From contig CAZWXH010000061.1 in NCBI GenBank assembly GCA_964637725.1, positions 1-10,534 of the forward strand: a stretch of DNA of 10,534 bases, given 5' to 3'. Every line of letters begins with the position of its first letter. Within the stretch, counting starts at the first letter, position 1. The notes beneath the pieces were generated by a model that was given only the letters and a program-made list of their open reading frames with translations, was not told the origin of the DNA and searched no databases. Below, piece by piece: positions 1 through 6,582 of the stretch. Origin of the DNA: CAZWXH01 sp964637725 (GTDB lineage Bacteria > Bacillota_I > Bacilli_A > Erysipelotrichales > Coprobacillaceae). A program made the translations under genes and the position numbers.

Positions 1-269
1 TCAACAAGTTCAAGAATACACGCTCCATGATCTGGTTCCATATGTGATACAACAAGATATGAAGGCAATCGACCATCTAATACCTCTTTGACATTGGATA
101 ACCATTGTTCTTTCTTTCTTTGATCAACTGTATCCATTATTGTAATGCACTCATCAAATATAATATATGAATTATATGTAACACCATGACTTAAAGGATA
201 TTGACTTTCAAATAAATCTAACTCTTTATCTTCAACTCCAATATACTTTATAGAATTACTGATTTCCAT
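1..269 (-). CDS. fprA: A-type flavodiiron protein (FprA-like), N-terminal fragment
   Basis: The first 89 codons of a protein that runs off the low-coordinate edge. Flavodiiron proteins are soluble enzymes with a metallo-beta-lactamase-fold diiron domain and a flavodoxin domain; they reduce O2 to water or NO to N2O and protect anaerobes. The fragment shows the family's typical opening (IKYIGVEDKELDLFESQY, then YNSYIIFDE and MDTVD) and the diiron-ligand motif HMEPDHG at residues 76-82, where H-x-E-x-D-H are the metal ligands. The Glu and Asp in this motif separate it from hydrolytic metallo-beta-lactamases, which have HxHxDH. The start ATG at 269-267 follows an AGAGGTGA-type ribosome binding site. 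The flavodoxin domain, and any rubredoxin or flavin reductase fusion, lie outside the window. It follows the nucleotidyltransferase gene and its terminator, so it is probably transcribed separately. Family assignment is confident; choice between O2 and NO as substrate cannot be made. Confidence 0.88.
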   Translation of the reverse strand, partial: MEISNSIKYIGVEDKELDLFESQYPLSHGVTYNSYIIFDECITIMDTVDQRKKEQWLSNVKEVLDGRLPSYLVVSHMEPDHGACILELV

Positions 270-350
270 TTCATCACCTCTGAATACATTTTACTTCTTC
301 TTATATAAGACTTCAAATATTATGCTCTAGAAAATGAAGACTATACACAG

Positions 351-372
351 AAAAAAGAAGCTATGCTTCTTT
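351..372 (-). terminator. Intrinsic terminator after the nucleotidyltransferase gene
   Basis: Read on the minus strand, AAAGAAGC pairs with GCTTCTTT across a 3-base ATA loop (stem 354-361 / 365-372) and runs into further T residues. It begins 4 bases after the stop codon at 377-379. The stem is AT-rich apart from two GC pairs at its top, so it may be leaky. Confidence 0.72.
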
Positions 373-376
373 CTTT

Positions 377-1276
377 TTATAATTGATTTGGATAAATTCC
401 TGTATCTATTAATTTTTTAATACTATCTTTAACTGTTTGTTTATCTTCTTTATATGTAACACCAAACCATTCATCATGAGATTTTAAAACAGTTACACTT
501 ATTTTTTTATCTTTTAATAAATCACCAATGATAGTTGGTAATAAATATTCTGATTTTAATTCTTCATGATTTAATGAATTTAAGAATTCATCAAAGCCTT
601 TTTCTAAGATATCAAATATTTCAGGATATAATCCCCACATGTTCATAGAAACCACTGAATTGATATCAATTTCTTGATCAGCTACATATGCTTTATTATC
701 TTTCTTTTCAATATTGTGTGTTTCTACAATATCTACAAGATAATTATTATCATCAGCTTTACAAATTCCTCTTGTTACTCCACCATTATCACTTAAAGTA
801 TTTTTAAGAATAAAACCAACCATACATAATGGCAGAACATCAGAAACGTGTTTCTCAACTAAATATTTATAAGCTTCTTTATAACATTGTTTTCCATAAT
901 AATCATCAGCATTGATTACCAAGAAAGGTTCATGTACTAAATCTTTACATGCTAGAATAGCTTGTCCTGTTCCCCATGGTTTTGTACGATCTTTAAAAGT
1001 ATCTTGATAAACTGATGGAATATCACCTAATTCTTGATATGCATATTCAACATGAATTCTCTTTTTAATTCTTTGTCCAATAACCTCATCAAAATCTTTT
1101 TCTAAATCTTTTCTTATAACAAATACTACTTTATTAAATCCTGCTTCCATAGCATCATAAATAGAGTAATCCATAATAATCTCACCATTAGGACCTACTG
1201 GCTCTAATTGCTTAATTCCTCCACCAAAACGACTCCCTATTCCAGCCGCCATAACGACTAAAGTTACATCTTTCAT
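377..1276 (-). CDS. Sugar-phosphate nucleotidyltransferase family protein
   Basis: A 299-residue cytosolic NTP-transferase of the glucose-1-phosphate uridylyl/thymidylyltransferase superfamily, which joins a sugar phosphate (or similar phosphate) to a nucleotide with release of pyrophosphate. Visible motifs: the signature loop MAAGIGSRFGG at residues 9-19 with K22-Q23 after it, the WGTGQA base-binding segment near 101-106, the metal-binding acidic pair in NADDYYG at 122-128, and WFGVTYKED at 270-278. There is no left-handed beta-helix acyltransferase domain, so it is the catalytic domain only. An in-frame ATG 18 bases upstream (1294) exists, but the ribosome binding site AAAGGGG (1285-1291) sits between the two ATGs and the predicted promoter would start transcripts near 1290, so the ATG at 1276 is preferred. 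It sits alone between the rnf terminator and its own terminator. No sugar pathway genes adjoin it, so the substrate is unknown. Confidence 0.85.
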   Translation of the reverse strand: MKDVTLVVMAAGIGSRFGGGIKQLEPVGPNGEIIMDYSIYDAMEAGFNKVVFVIRKDLEKDFDEVIGQRIKKRIHVEYAYQELGDIPSVYQDTFKDRTKPWGTGQAILACKDLVHEPFLVINADDYYGKQCYKEAYKYLVEKHVSDVLPLCMVGFILKNTLSDNGGVTRGICKADDNNYLVDIVETHNIEKKDNKAYVADQEIDINSVVSMNMWGLYPEIFDILEKGFDEFLNSLNHEELKSEYLLPTIIGDLLKDKKISVTVLKSHDEWFGVTYKEDKQTVKDSIKKLIDTGIYPNQL

Positions 1277-1296
1277 CTTTTCAACCCCTTTCATCT

Positions 1297-1325
1297 ATTT
1301 TACCAAGAATAAGAATTGATGGCAA
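1297..1325 (-). promoter_or_regulatory. Predicted sigma-A promoter for the nucleotidyltransferase gene
   Basis: On the minus strand TTGCCA (1325-1320; 5/6 match to TTGACA), a 17-base spacer, and TAAAAT (1302-1297; 5/6 match to TATAAT). Transcription would start about 14 bases before the ATG at 1276, giving a very short leader that just includes the ribosome binding site. The -35 box directly abuts the T-tract of the rnf terminator. Confidence 0.6.
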
Positions 1326-1351
1326 GAAAAAGAACGCTATATAGCGTTCTT
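1326..1351 (-). terminator. Intrinsic terminator of the rnf operon
   Basis: A perfect 22-base palindrome (1330-1351), minus strand AAGAACGC-TATATA-GCGTTCTT, is followed by a TTTTT run. It begins 4 bases after the rnfB stop codon (1355-1357). Its tight position shows that the short rnfB is the true end of the operon and not a frameshifted longer gene. Confidence 0.82.
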
Positions 1352-1354
1352 ACA

Positions 1355-1666
1355 TTATACAGTTACTTTAAGGGTTTCACCATCAGGTCCTGGTGTTTCA
1401 CTTAAATATTTAACAATATTATCTCTTGTTTCTTGATTACTCACAACACAAGCAGATACTTTTGTAGCTTCTCCTTCGATAAGTGCAGTTGCAAAACCAG
1501 CACATCCAGGATAACCACATCCTCCACAATTAGCACCAGGAAGCATTTCATTGACTTCACCAATTCTATTGTCTTCTTCAACAACAAGATACATATTTGC
1601 GATTCCTAGTGTTGCCCCTAAGACAGCACCAATCACAAGTAATGCTAATACAGCACTAACATCCAT
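1355..1666 (-). CDS. rnfB: RnfB, short form (membrane anchor plus one 4Fe-4S domain)
   Basis: A 103-residue Rnf electron transport subunit B. An N-terminal transmembrane helix (about residues 4-28) is followed by the RnfB/NqrB-type 4Fe-4S motif C47-x2-C50-x4-C55-x17-C73 (CGGCGYPGC). Well-studied RnfB proteins continue with a ferredoxin-like domain carrying two more 4Fe-4S clusters (E. coli RsxB is about 190 residues; clostridial forms are often longer). Here the protein ends about 30 residues after C73 in an ordinary-looking tail, and a terminator begins 4 bases past the stop, so the ferredoxin domain is absent, not frameshifted. The start at ATG 1666 has a strong GAGGAGG ribosome binding site and overlaps the end of the preceding small gene by 11 bases. 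A longer in-frame reading to 1738 gives an N-terminus unlike RnfB and is rejected. The family is certain; how it receives electrons is open. Confidence 0.9.
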   Translation of the reverse strand: MDVSAVLALLVIGAVLGATLGIANMYLVVEEDNRIGEVNEMLPGANCGGCGYPGCAGFATALIEGEATKVSACVVSNQETRDNIVKYLSETPGPDGETLKVTV

Positions 1667-1847
1667 CTTTGATTTCCTCCTCATTATGAGCGGTATGATG
1701 AGTACATGCAATATTCGCACAACCACCACATTCTTCACTCACATCTTCACACCCAACTGGTTTAGGTGTGTTTTTATTCCATATATATGTTCCAATAAAT
1801 ACAGCAATTAAAATACCTAACCAGACAATTGCCCATAAACCACTCAT
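1656..1847 (-). CDS. Small Cys-rich single-pass membrane protein inside the rnf operon
   Basis: A 63-residue protein that I do not recognise as a named family. One hydrophobic helix spans about residues 4-23, followed by a basic/proline hinge (WNKNTPKP) and a soluble tail with five Cys (33, 40, 43, 48, 63) and three His (50, 51, 54). The spacing CGGC-x4-C followed by a distant Cys (C40-x2-C43-x4-C48-x14-C63) resembles the 4Fe-4S motif of RnfB next door. The gene starts one codon boundary after rnfA stops (rnfA start-side end 1848) and its last 11 bases overlap rnfB, with the rnfB ribosome binding site inside its reading frame, so translation is probably coupled. I infer an accessory or Fe-S/metal-binding subunit of this Rnf complex. 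A distant likeness to the Cys-rich proteins found beside FeoB is possible. That it is a real gene is supported by its tight fit and coding-like composition. Confidence 0.75.
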   Translation of the reverse strand: MSGLWAIVWLGILIAVFIGTYIWNKNTPKPVGCEDVSEECGGCANIACTHHTAHNEEEIKDGC

Positions 1848-2420
1848 CTATACAAGACCTGCGATTCCAGCAATAGCACATGCCATCAGTCCAGCAGTAA
1901 TTAAAGCGATTGGAGTCCCTTTAAAACTTTCTGGTACATTAGCAATATCTAATCTTTCTCTAATTGTTGCAAAAACATAAATAACGATAGTAAAACCAAT
2001 AGACACAGCAAGTCCTGCTACTCCTGCTTCAATAAGTGTATAGCCAGCACTAATATTATCTAGTGCTACCCCTAACACTGCACAGTTAGTTGTAATTAAT
2101 GGTAAATAAACTCCCATTGATTTATAAATCTCTGGACTTGTTTTCTTTAAGAACATTTCTACAAATTGTACTAATGAAGCAATAACTAAGATAAAAGTAA
2201 TTAAATCCAAGTAAGTGATTTTAAAAGGAACCAATACTTGATTATAAATAATATGTGTAACAATAGATGCTACAAAGATTACAAAGATAACAGCATATCC
2301 CATATTTAAAGCATTCTTAGGTTTCTTAGAAACACCAAGTAAAGGACAAACAGCATAGAATTTACTTAATACTACGTTATTAACAAATGTTAATCCAATA
2401 AATAAACTTAATAATTCCAT
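1848..2420 (-). CDS. rnfA: RnfA, integral membrane subunit of the Rnf complex
   Basis: A 190-residue, six-helix membrane protein, the family's usual length. It pairs with RnfE; together they hold an intramembrane 2Fe-2S centre built from conserved Cys in each subunit. Both are present here: C25 in VCPLLGVS and C113 in TNCAVLGVAL, the latter a hallmark of RnfA/NqrE. The start ATG has a GGAGGT ribosome binding site lying within the end of rnfE; only one base separates the rnfE stop from this gene. It lies directly upstream of the small Cys-rich gene and rnfB. Confidence 0.95.
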   Translation of the reverse strand: MELLSLFIGLTFVNNVVLSKFYAVCPLLGVSKKPKNALNMGYAVIFVIFVASIVTHIIYNQVLVPFKITYLDLITFILVIASLVQFVEMFLKKTSPEIYKSMGVYLPLITTNCAVLGVALDNISAGYTLIEAGVAGLAVSIGFTIVIYVFATIRERLDIANVPESFKGTPIALITAGLMACAIAGIAGLV

Positions 2421-2421
2421 A

Positions 2422-3072
2422 CTACTTTACCTCCGCTTTCTTTGCTTTATTATCTTTTCTAACTTTTAAGAATTGAATAAAAGCAAGGATACAACCTAAA
2501 GTAATAAATGCTCCAGCAGGTTGTGTAAATAATGAAATTGCATAATCTTTAAATAAATCTACTTGGAAGATAACTTGACTTCCATCAAAAGGATTAAACA
2601 AACTTAATCCACCAGTCCCAATTAATTCTCTAAAGAAAGAAATAACTAACACTGCAAATGTATAACCAATCCCCATACCTAGTGCATCTAAGAATGAATC
2701 AAAAACACCATTCTTAGAAGCAAAAGATTCAGCTCTTCCTAAAATTATACAGTTAACAACAATTAATGGAATGAATACTCCTAAAGAATCATATAAAGCA
2801 GGAGTATAGGCATTCATTAACATTTGCACACATTTTACTAATGTTGCAATAATAACAATGAAAACAGGAATTCTGATTTCATTGGGAATAATTTTTCTAA
2901 GTAATGAGATTATAACGTTACTCATGATTAATACACAAATAACTGCCATTCCCATACCAACCGCATTTGTTAAAGTCGTTGTAATTGCTAAGGCAGAACA
3001 TAGACCTAATAACAAAATAAAGATTGGATTTTCAACAAATAAACCTCTTTTGAAAATATCAAATTTTTTCAT
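2422..3072 (-). CDS. rnfE: RnfE, integral membrane subunit of the Rnf complex
   Basis: A 216-residue multi-pass membrane protein homologous to RnfA and NqrD. Diagnostic segments are GLCSALA around C25 and VNCIILGRAESFA around C108; these two Cys are the expected ligands of the 2Fe-2S centre shared with RnfA. Length is typical for the family (about 200-230), and the C-terminus is a short Lys-rich cytosolic tail. A strong AAGGAGG ribosome binding site precedes the ATG, and the gene sits 13 bases after rnfG. Confidence 0.95.
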   Translation of the reverse strand: MKKFDIFKRGLFVENPIFILLLGLCSALAITTTLTNAVGMGMAVICVLIMSNVIISLLRKIIPNEIRIPVFIVIIATLVKCVQMLMNAYTPALYDSLGVFIPLIVVNCIILGRAESFASKNGVFDSFLDALGMGIGYTFAVLVISFFRELIGTGGLSLFNPFDGSQVIFQVDLFKDYAISLFTQPAGAFITLGCILAFIQFLKVRKDNKAKKAEVK

Positions 3073-3085
3073 CTATGTTTCCTCC

Positions 3086-3622
3086 TTATTTATAATTGGC
3101 TTCAAAATGAGCAACAGCTTGATCAATACCATTAACAACAGCAGAAGATGAAACAGTCGCTCCTGTAATTGTATCAATACCATCACCAATATTTTTACCT
3201 ACAACGCTATTAATAAATGTTTCATCACCTATTTTAGAACCAAACCCACTTGTCTCACCACTTAAATCAAGTGCTTGGAATCCTTTATAAGTTCCATCAG
3301 TATCTAATGCAATTAAGAATTCAATTGGAGTAGAAGCACCACCGTATCCTACAACACTACATTTATAAATATAGCCTTTAGCACTTCCTCCACTGCTTGC
3401 TTCATAAAGTTCTTTTAATCCAGCATAATCTTTTAAATCAGCAGCTTCGATGGCCTTGAATTCTTCTCCACCAGTATAAATCTTAACTAAGTTTTCTTTT
3501 ACTTTCGCAATCTTTCCTTCTTGAATAACTGGATCAGTCATCCCAAAGACAAAAGATAATGCTCCACCAGCAAGCCCTGCAACGATAGCAAGGAATACGG
3601 CTAATTTAATTGTTTTTTTCAT
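3086..3622 (-). CDS. rnfG: RnfG, FMN-carrying subunit of the Rnf complex
   Basis: A 178-residue protein with one N-terminal membrane anchor (about residues 7-27) and an extracytosolic FMN-binding domain (about 80-178). The flavinylation motif is DTITGATVS, with T156 as the expected covalent FMN site that ApbE-type transferases modify. Other family features are GYIYKCSVVGYGG (83-95) and SGETSGFGSK (121-130). The start at ATG 3622 has an AAGGAGG ribosome binding site; an in-frame TTG at 3652 lies inside the 3' end of rnfD and is not needed. Slightly shorter than many RnfG proteins but complete. The matching FMN-binding domain that seems to be fused to RnfD lies just upstream. Confidence 0.95.
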   Translation of the reverse strand: MKKTIKLAVFLAIVAGLAGGALSFVFGMTDPVIQEGKIAKVKENLVKIYTGGEEFKAIEAADLKDYAGLKELYEASSGGSAKGYIYKCSVVGYGGASTPIEFLIALDTDGTYKGFQALDLSGETSGFGSKIGDETFINSVVGKNIGDGIDTITGATVSSSAVVNGIDQAVAHFEANYK

Positions 3623-3635
3623 AGACGTACCCTCC

Positions 3636-5022
3636 TTATTTCGTAGCTGCAATTACTTTTCTAATTGCAGAGACGATTCCTTTCGTTGTTANNNNNNNNN
3701 NNNNNNNNNNNNNNNNNNNNNNNNNNNNNNNNNNNNNNNNNNNNNNNNNNNNNNNNNNNNNNNNNNNNNNNNNNNNNNNNNNNNNNNNNNNTATATCCAA
3801 CTGTTTCCATGATGTAACCACCATCAATTGTTTCAAGAACTTTCCAATTAAATGAACTTGCTTCAGCTTCCGCTTTTTTCTTTTCCGCTTCTTCAGCTTT
3901 CTTTTTCGCTATTTCAGCAGCTTTCTTTTCATCACTTATCTTTGTTTGAATACTATTAGAAATACCATAAGTACATCCCATTGCTAAGACAAGACTTAAA
4001 CCTATAGCAACCCATTGTTTTACAATACGTGTATTTGTTCTTCCTAAGATAAATGAATCAATTAAAGGCGTTAACATATTCATAATTAAGATTGAGAATA
4101 AAACTCCTTCAGGGAAGTTTGCTTTCAAACGAATAATCATAGTTATAAATCCTAAGAAAATCCCATAAAGAATCTTTCCTAATGGACTTGTTGGTGATGT
4201 AACTGGATCAGTAGCCATAAAGACAGCCCCAAATACCAAACCACCTAAACATAATTGAATTGCTACATATTGAATAACATCTAATCCACTTGCTAATGCA
4301 AAGATTGCAGACATTACTGCAACAGTTCCTAAATAAGCAACTGGAATTCTTGCATCAAAGACTTTTCTAATAACAAGAATAATCCCCACAATAAGAATTA
4401 ATGGAATACATGTTTCCCCTAAAGTTCCGCCATGTTGACCAAAGAACAATTGAGTTAATGTAAAATCAAAACCTTTTCCACCCATCCAGTTTGTTGCAGC
4501 TAATGCGGCAGCTGGTGTTGCCGATGCGACAGCATCAACACCATTGACTGGTAGTGCTGTTGATAACATTCCCCCAAAACCTAGATGAACAACAACACGT
4601 CCAACTAAAGCCGGGTTAAAGATATTTTGACCAAATCCTCCATAAACTAATTTCCCTAAGAAAATAGCAATGAATGATCCAATTGCAACAACAAATAAAG
4701 GTGTTCCAATCGGTAAAGTTAAGGCAAATATAATAGAAGTTACCAAAGGAAAACTATTCTTTAAATGTTCTAAAATATTTGACTTGTGTATCAAAGCCCA
4801 TACAACTTCTGTTAATAAAGCTACCCCTACAGATACTCCATAAATAAGAGCTGCTTGAGTTAAGTATGCCATACTCGCTTCAGAACTTGTTTGACTTGTA
4901 TATTGATAAAATAATGAGTAAGCAACAATCGCTAACAATCCTATAGTTAAATCTCTCATAATTCTTTGTGTAGAGAGTTTTTGTTTATAGTTAGGCGATG
5001 TTCTTTGTAAAGTAATTTTCAT
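3636..5022 (-). CDS. rnfD: RnfD with an apparent C-terminal FMN-binding domain; interrupted by an assembly gap
   Basis: A membrane subunit that carries covalent FMN and helps translocate ions. Residues 1-361 form the RnfD/NqrB core with about ten or eleven helices, the conserved GGFGQNIFNPALVGR (128-142) and the flavin attachment motif VDAVASATP with T169. Then comes something unusual: a Lys/Ala/Glu-rich helical linker (362-388), then residues 389-410 ending GGYIMETVGY, which look like the start of an FMN-binding domain as in RnfG. The 100-N gap follows. Beyond it, in a different frame relative to the placeholder length, lie TTKGIVSAIRKVIAATK and a TAA stop (3636-3638), which match the residues that follow the SGAT flavinylation motif in such domains. 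I infer one continuous fused gene, with the true gap a multiple of three. The start has a GGGAGG ribosome binding site; the rnfC stop lies inside it. Core identity is certain; the fusion is likely. Confidence 0.88.
3692..3791. other. Assembly gap of exactly 100 N inside rnfD
   Basis: Exactly 100 undetermined bases, the usual placeholder for a gap of unknown size. The coding frames on its two sides disagree by the placeholder length but agree if the real gap is a multiple of three. By comparison with the same span in the neighbouring RnfG (residues 94-157), about 190 bases are expected. The adjacent, related FMN-domain sequence in rnfG could have confused assembly. Confidence 0.97.
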
Positions 5023-5036
5023 GTCTAGCTTCCTCC

Positions 5037-6341
5037 CTACGCTTTTCTCTTTTGTGCTAAATCAAAGCGACGCTTTGCTTTGGAAACCATATCTGTCACT
5101 TCAATCTTACTTGGACAAATATAAGTACACATACCACATTCAACACAACGAGATGTATCTAACTTTTCAATTAATTCAACATTGCCTGCTTTTTCTGCTT
5201 GCATAATACGAACTGGTTGTAAATGTGCTGGACAATGTAATGTACACTCTCCACATTTTAAACAAGCCAATGCTTTTTCATTACTCTTCTTCATAACTGT
5301 AATTGCATTATTATGAGAATAAACAACAAATGTATCATTCATGACTGATTTCCCCATCATTGGTCCACCACCAACTAAGAAACCATCACAATCCTCATCA
5401 ATATAACCACCAATCTTATCGACAATAAAGTCAACTGGTGTTCCTATTGCAACTTCAACATTTTGAGGATTCTTCAATCCATTTCCTGCAAAAGTAACAA
5501 CACGATGAGTAATTGCTTCACCATTTCTGATCCCTTTAGATAAAGCTATAGCAGTAGAAGAGTTGTTGACAATGACACCAATCTCAGCAGGTAACTTATC
5601 AAACTCTTTTTTAAATACTGTTTCAACAAGAACTCTTTCCCATCCCATTGGATAACGATCAGGAACTTCTCTTGGTTCAATATTGCTATAGTTTTTAGCT
5701 TCTTCAACTAACAATTCCATTAAATCAGGTTTATGTTCTTTAATTGCAATAATTGCATTTTTAGCATTTGCTGCTTTCATTAAAAATTGTGTTCCATCAA
5801 ATAACGCTTTAATATCTCTCTTCATTGCAAGATGATCACTTGTTAAGAAAGGTTCACATTCAACCCCATTAATTAAAATTGTTTCAATATTTTCAGGATT
5901 ACTATACTTGATATAAGTAGGGAAACCAGACCCACCTAAACCAATAATACCTAATTCTTTGATAGCATTAAAAATATCCTCTTGATTCATTGAATCAGGA
6001 TCCTTCACTTCCAATGCTTTGACTCTTTCATTTTTATGGTCATTTTCAATTACAATATGCTCTTGTAATCTCTTTGAAGCATGCATACGTTTTTCAATTC
6101 CCTTAACAGTCCCAGAAACTGATGAATAAATAGGCACATACATACTCTTACGAGTTGCAATCTTAGTCCCTATACTTACATGATCTCCTTCTTTTACATG
6201 GACATCAAAATCAGTTGCTAATCCTAGTACAAGGGGAATATAAACAACATCTGGTGCTTCGATAGACAAGATTGGTTTATCTTTAGTTAAACCCTTTTGT
6301 CCATTTAATTTTACTTTGCCTTTTCCAGATAAAATCGACAT
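5037..6341 (-). CDS. rnfC: RnfC, peripheral NADH-binding Fe-S subunit of the Rnf complex
   Basis: A 434-residue cytosolic subunit, normal length, that exchanges electrons with NAD(H). Order of parts: N-terminal RnfC barrel-sandwich domain (about 15-100), the Gly-rich nucleotide/FMN-binding domain with GLGGSGFPT (134-142) and NGVECEP (159-165), an SLBB-type domain (about 275-315), VGGGPMMG (323-330), and two 4Fe-4S motifs, C360-x2-C363-x2-C366-x3-C370 and C399-x2-C402-x2-C405-x3-C409. The usual HIGAP-like segment of the N-terminal domain is replaced by LGLAT, a sign of divergence. The start at ATG 6341 has a GGAGGG ribosome binding site 5 bases away; an upstream TTG extension (6368) is unlikely because it overlaps the predicted transcription start. 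First gene of the rnf operon. Confidence 0.95.
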   Translation of the reverse strand: MSILSGKGKVKLNGQKGLTKDKPILSIEAPDVVYIPLVLGLATDFDVHVKEGDHVSIGTKIATRKSMYVPIYSSVSGTVKGIEKRMHASKRLQEHIVIENDHKNERVKALEVKDPDSMNQEDIFNAIKELGIIGLGGSGFPTYIKYSNPENIETILINGVECEPFLTSDHLAMKRDIKALFDGTQFLMKAANAKNAIIAIKEHKPDLMELLVEEAKNYSNIEPREVPDRYPMGWERVLVETVFKKEFDKLPAEIGVIVNNSSTAIALSKGIRNGEAITHRVVTFAGNGLKNPQNVEVAIGTPVDFIVDKIGGYIDEDCDGFLVGGGPMMGKSVMNDTFVVYSHNNAITVMKKSNEKALACLKCGECTLHCPAHLQPVRIMQAEKAGNVELIEKLDTSRCVECGMCTYICPSKIEVTDMVSKAKRRFDLAQKRKA

Positions 6342-6370
6342 TATATCCCTCCATATCTTAATACCCAATT

Positions 6371-6399
6371 ATTATAACATTAACTTGATAATTTGAAAA
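6371..6399 (-). promoter_or_regulatory. Predicted sigma-A promoter of the rnf operon
   Basis: On the minus strand TTTTCA (6399-6394; 4/6), a 17-base spacer, and a perfect TATAAT (6376-6371). It lies 30 bases before the rnfC start and leaves a leader of roughly 20 bases with the ribosome binding site. Confidence 0.6.
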
Positions 6400-6464
6400 C
6401 CACATAATGCCTTAATTTCTAAAATAGAAACAAATAATTTCGAATTTTTAACAAATAAGAAAAA

Positions 6465-6499
6465 TGTTGAAAAAGAAAGAACAATTCATTGAATTGTCC
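6465..6499 (-). terminator. Intrinsic terminator between the YbjQ-like gene and rnf
   Basis: Minus strand GGACAATTC pairs with GAATTGTTC (one G-T pair) across an AAT loop (6499-6479), followed by a T-rich tract TTTCTTTTTC. It lies about 85 bases after the YbjQ-like stop and upstream of the rnf promoter. The rest of the 6342-6582 spacer shows nothing else that I can support. Confidence 0.65.
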
Positions 6500-6582
6500 T
6501 CCTAATTACCTTCACTTATCACTAAAATAATTACAACCATATTTTGTATATCTTATCTAATACTTTGATTATGACATTAAAC

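Noticed and set aside
1667..1738. N-terminal extension of RnfB by 24 residues
   Set aside because: The strong ribosome binding site GAGGAGG precedes the ATG at 1666, the extension overlaps the small Cys-rich gene in another frame, and RnfB proteins start at the membrane helix.
1551..1980. Plus-strand reading frames opposite rnfA, the small gene and rnfB
   Set aside because: They lie antisense to well-supported genes, lack ribosome binding sites, and have the Ile/Thr/Pro-rich composition of shadow frames.
3661..3691. RnfD ending at 3661 with the residues NNERNRLCN
   Set aside because: This frame follows only from the placeholder gap length. The frame ending at 3636 gives residues typical of the end of an FMN-binding domain and leaves normal spacing to the rnfG ribosome binding site.
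3636..3836. A separate short minus-strand reading frame spanning the N gap
   Set aside because: Its upstream half is rnfD read in the wrong frame and its span depends on the arbitrary 100-N length; only its last 17 codons are real, as the end of the rnfD fusion.
6435..6456. Possible Rex (redox regulator) site upstream of rnf
   Set aside because: The minus strand shows one good half (TTGTTAA) but the opposite half matches poorly at 3 of 7 positions, so it is not reported as an operator.
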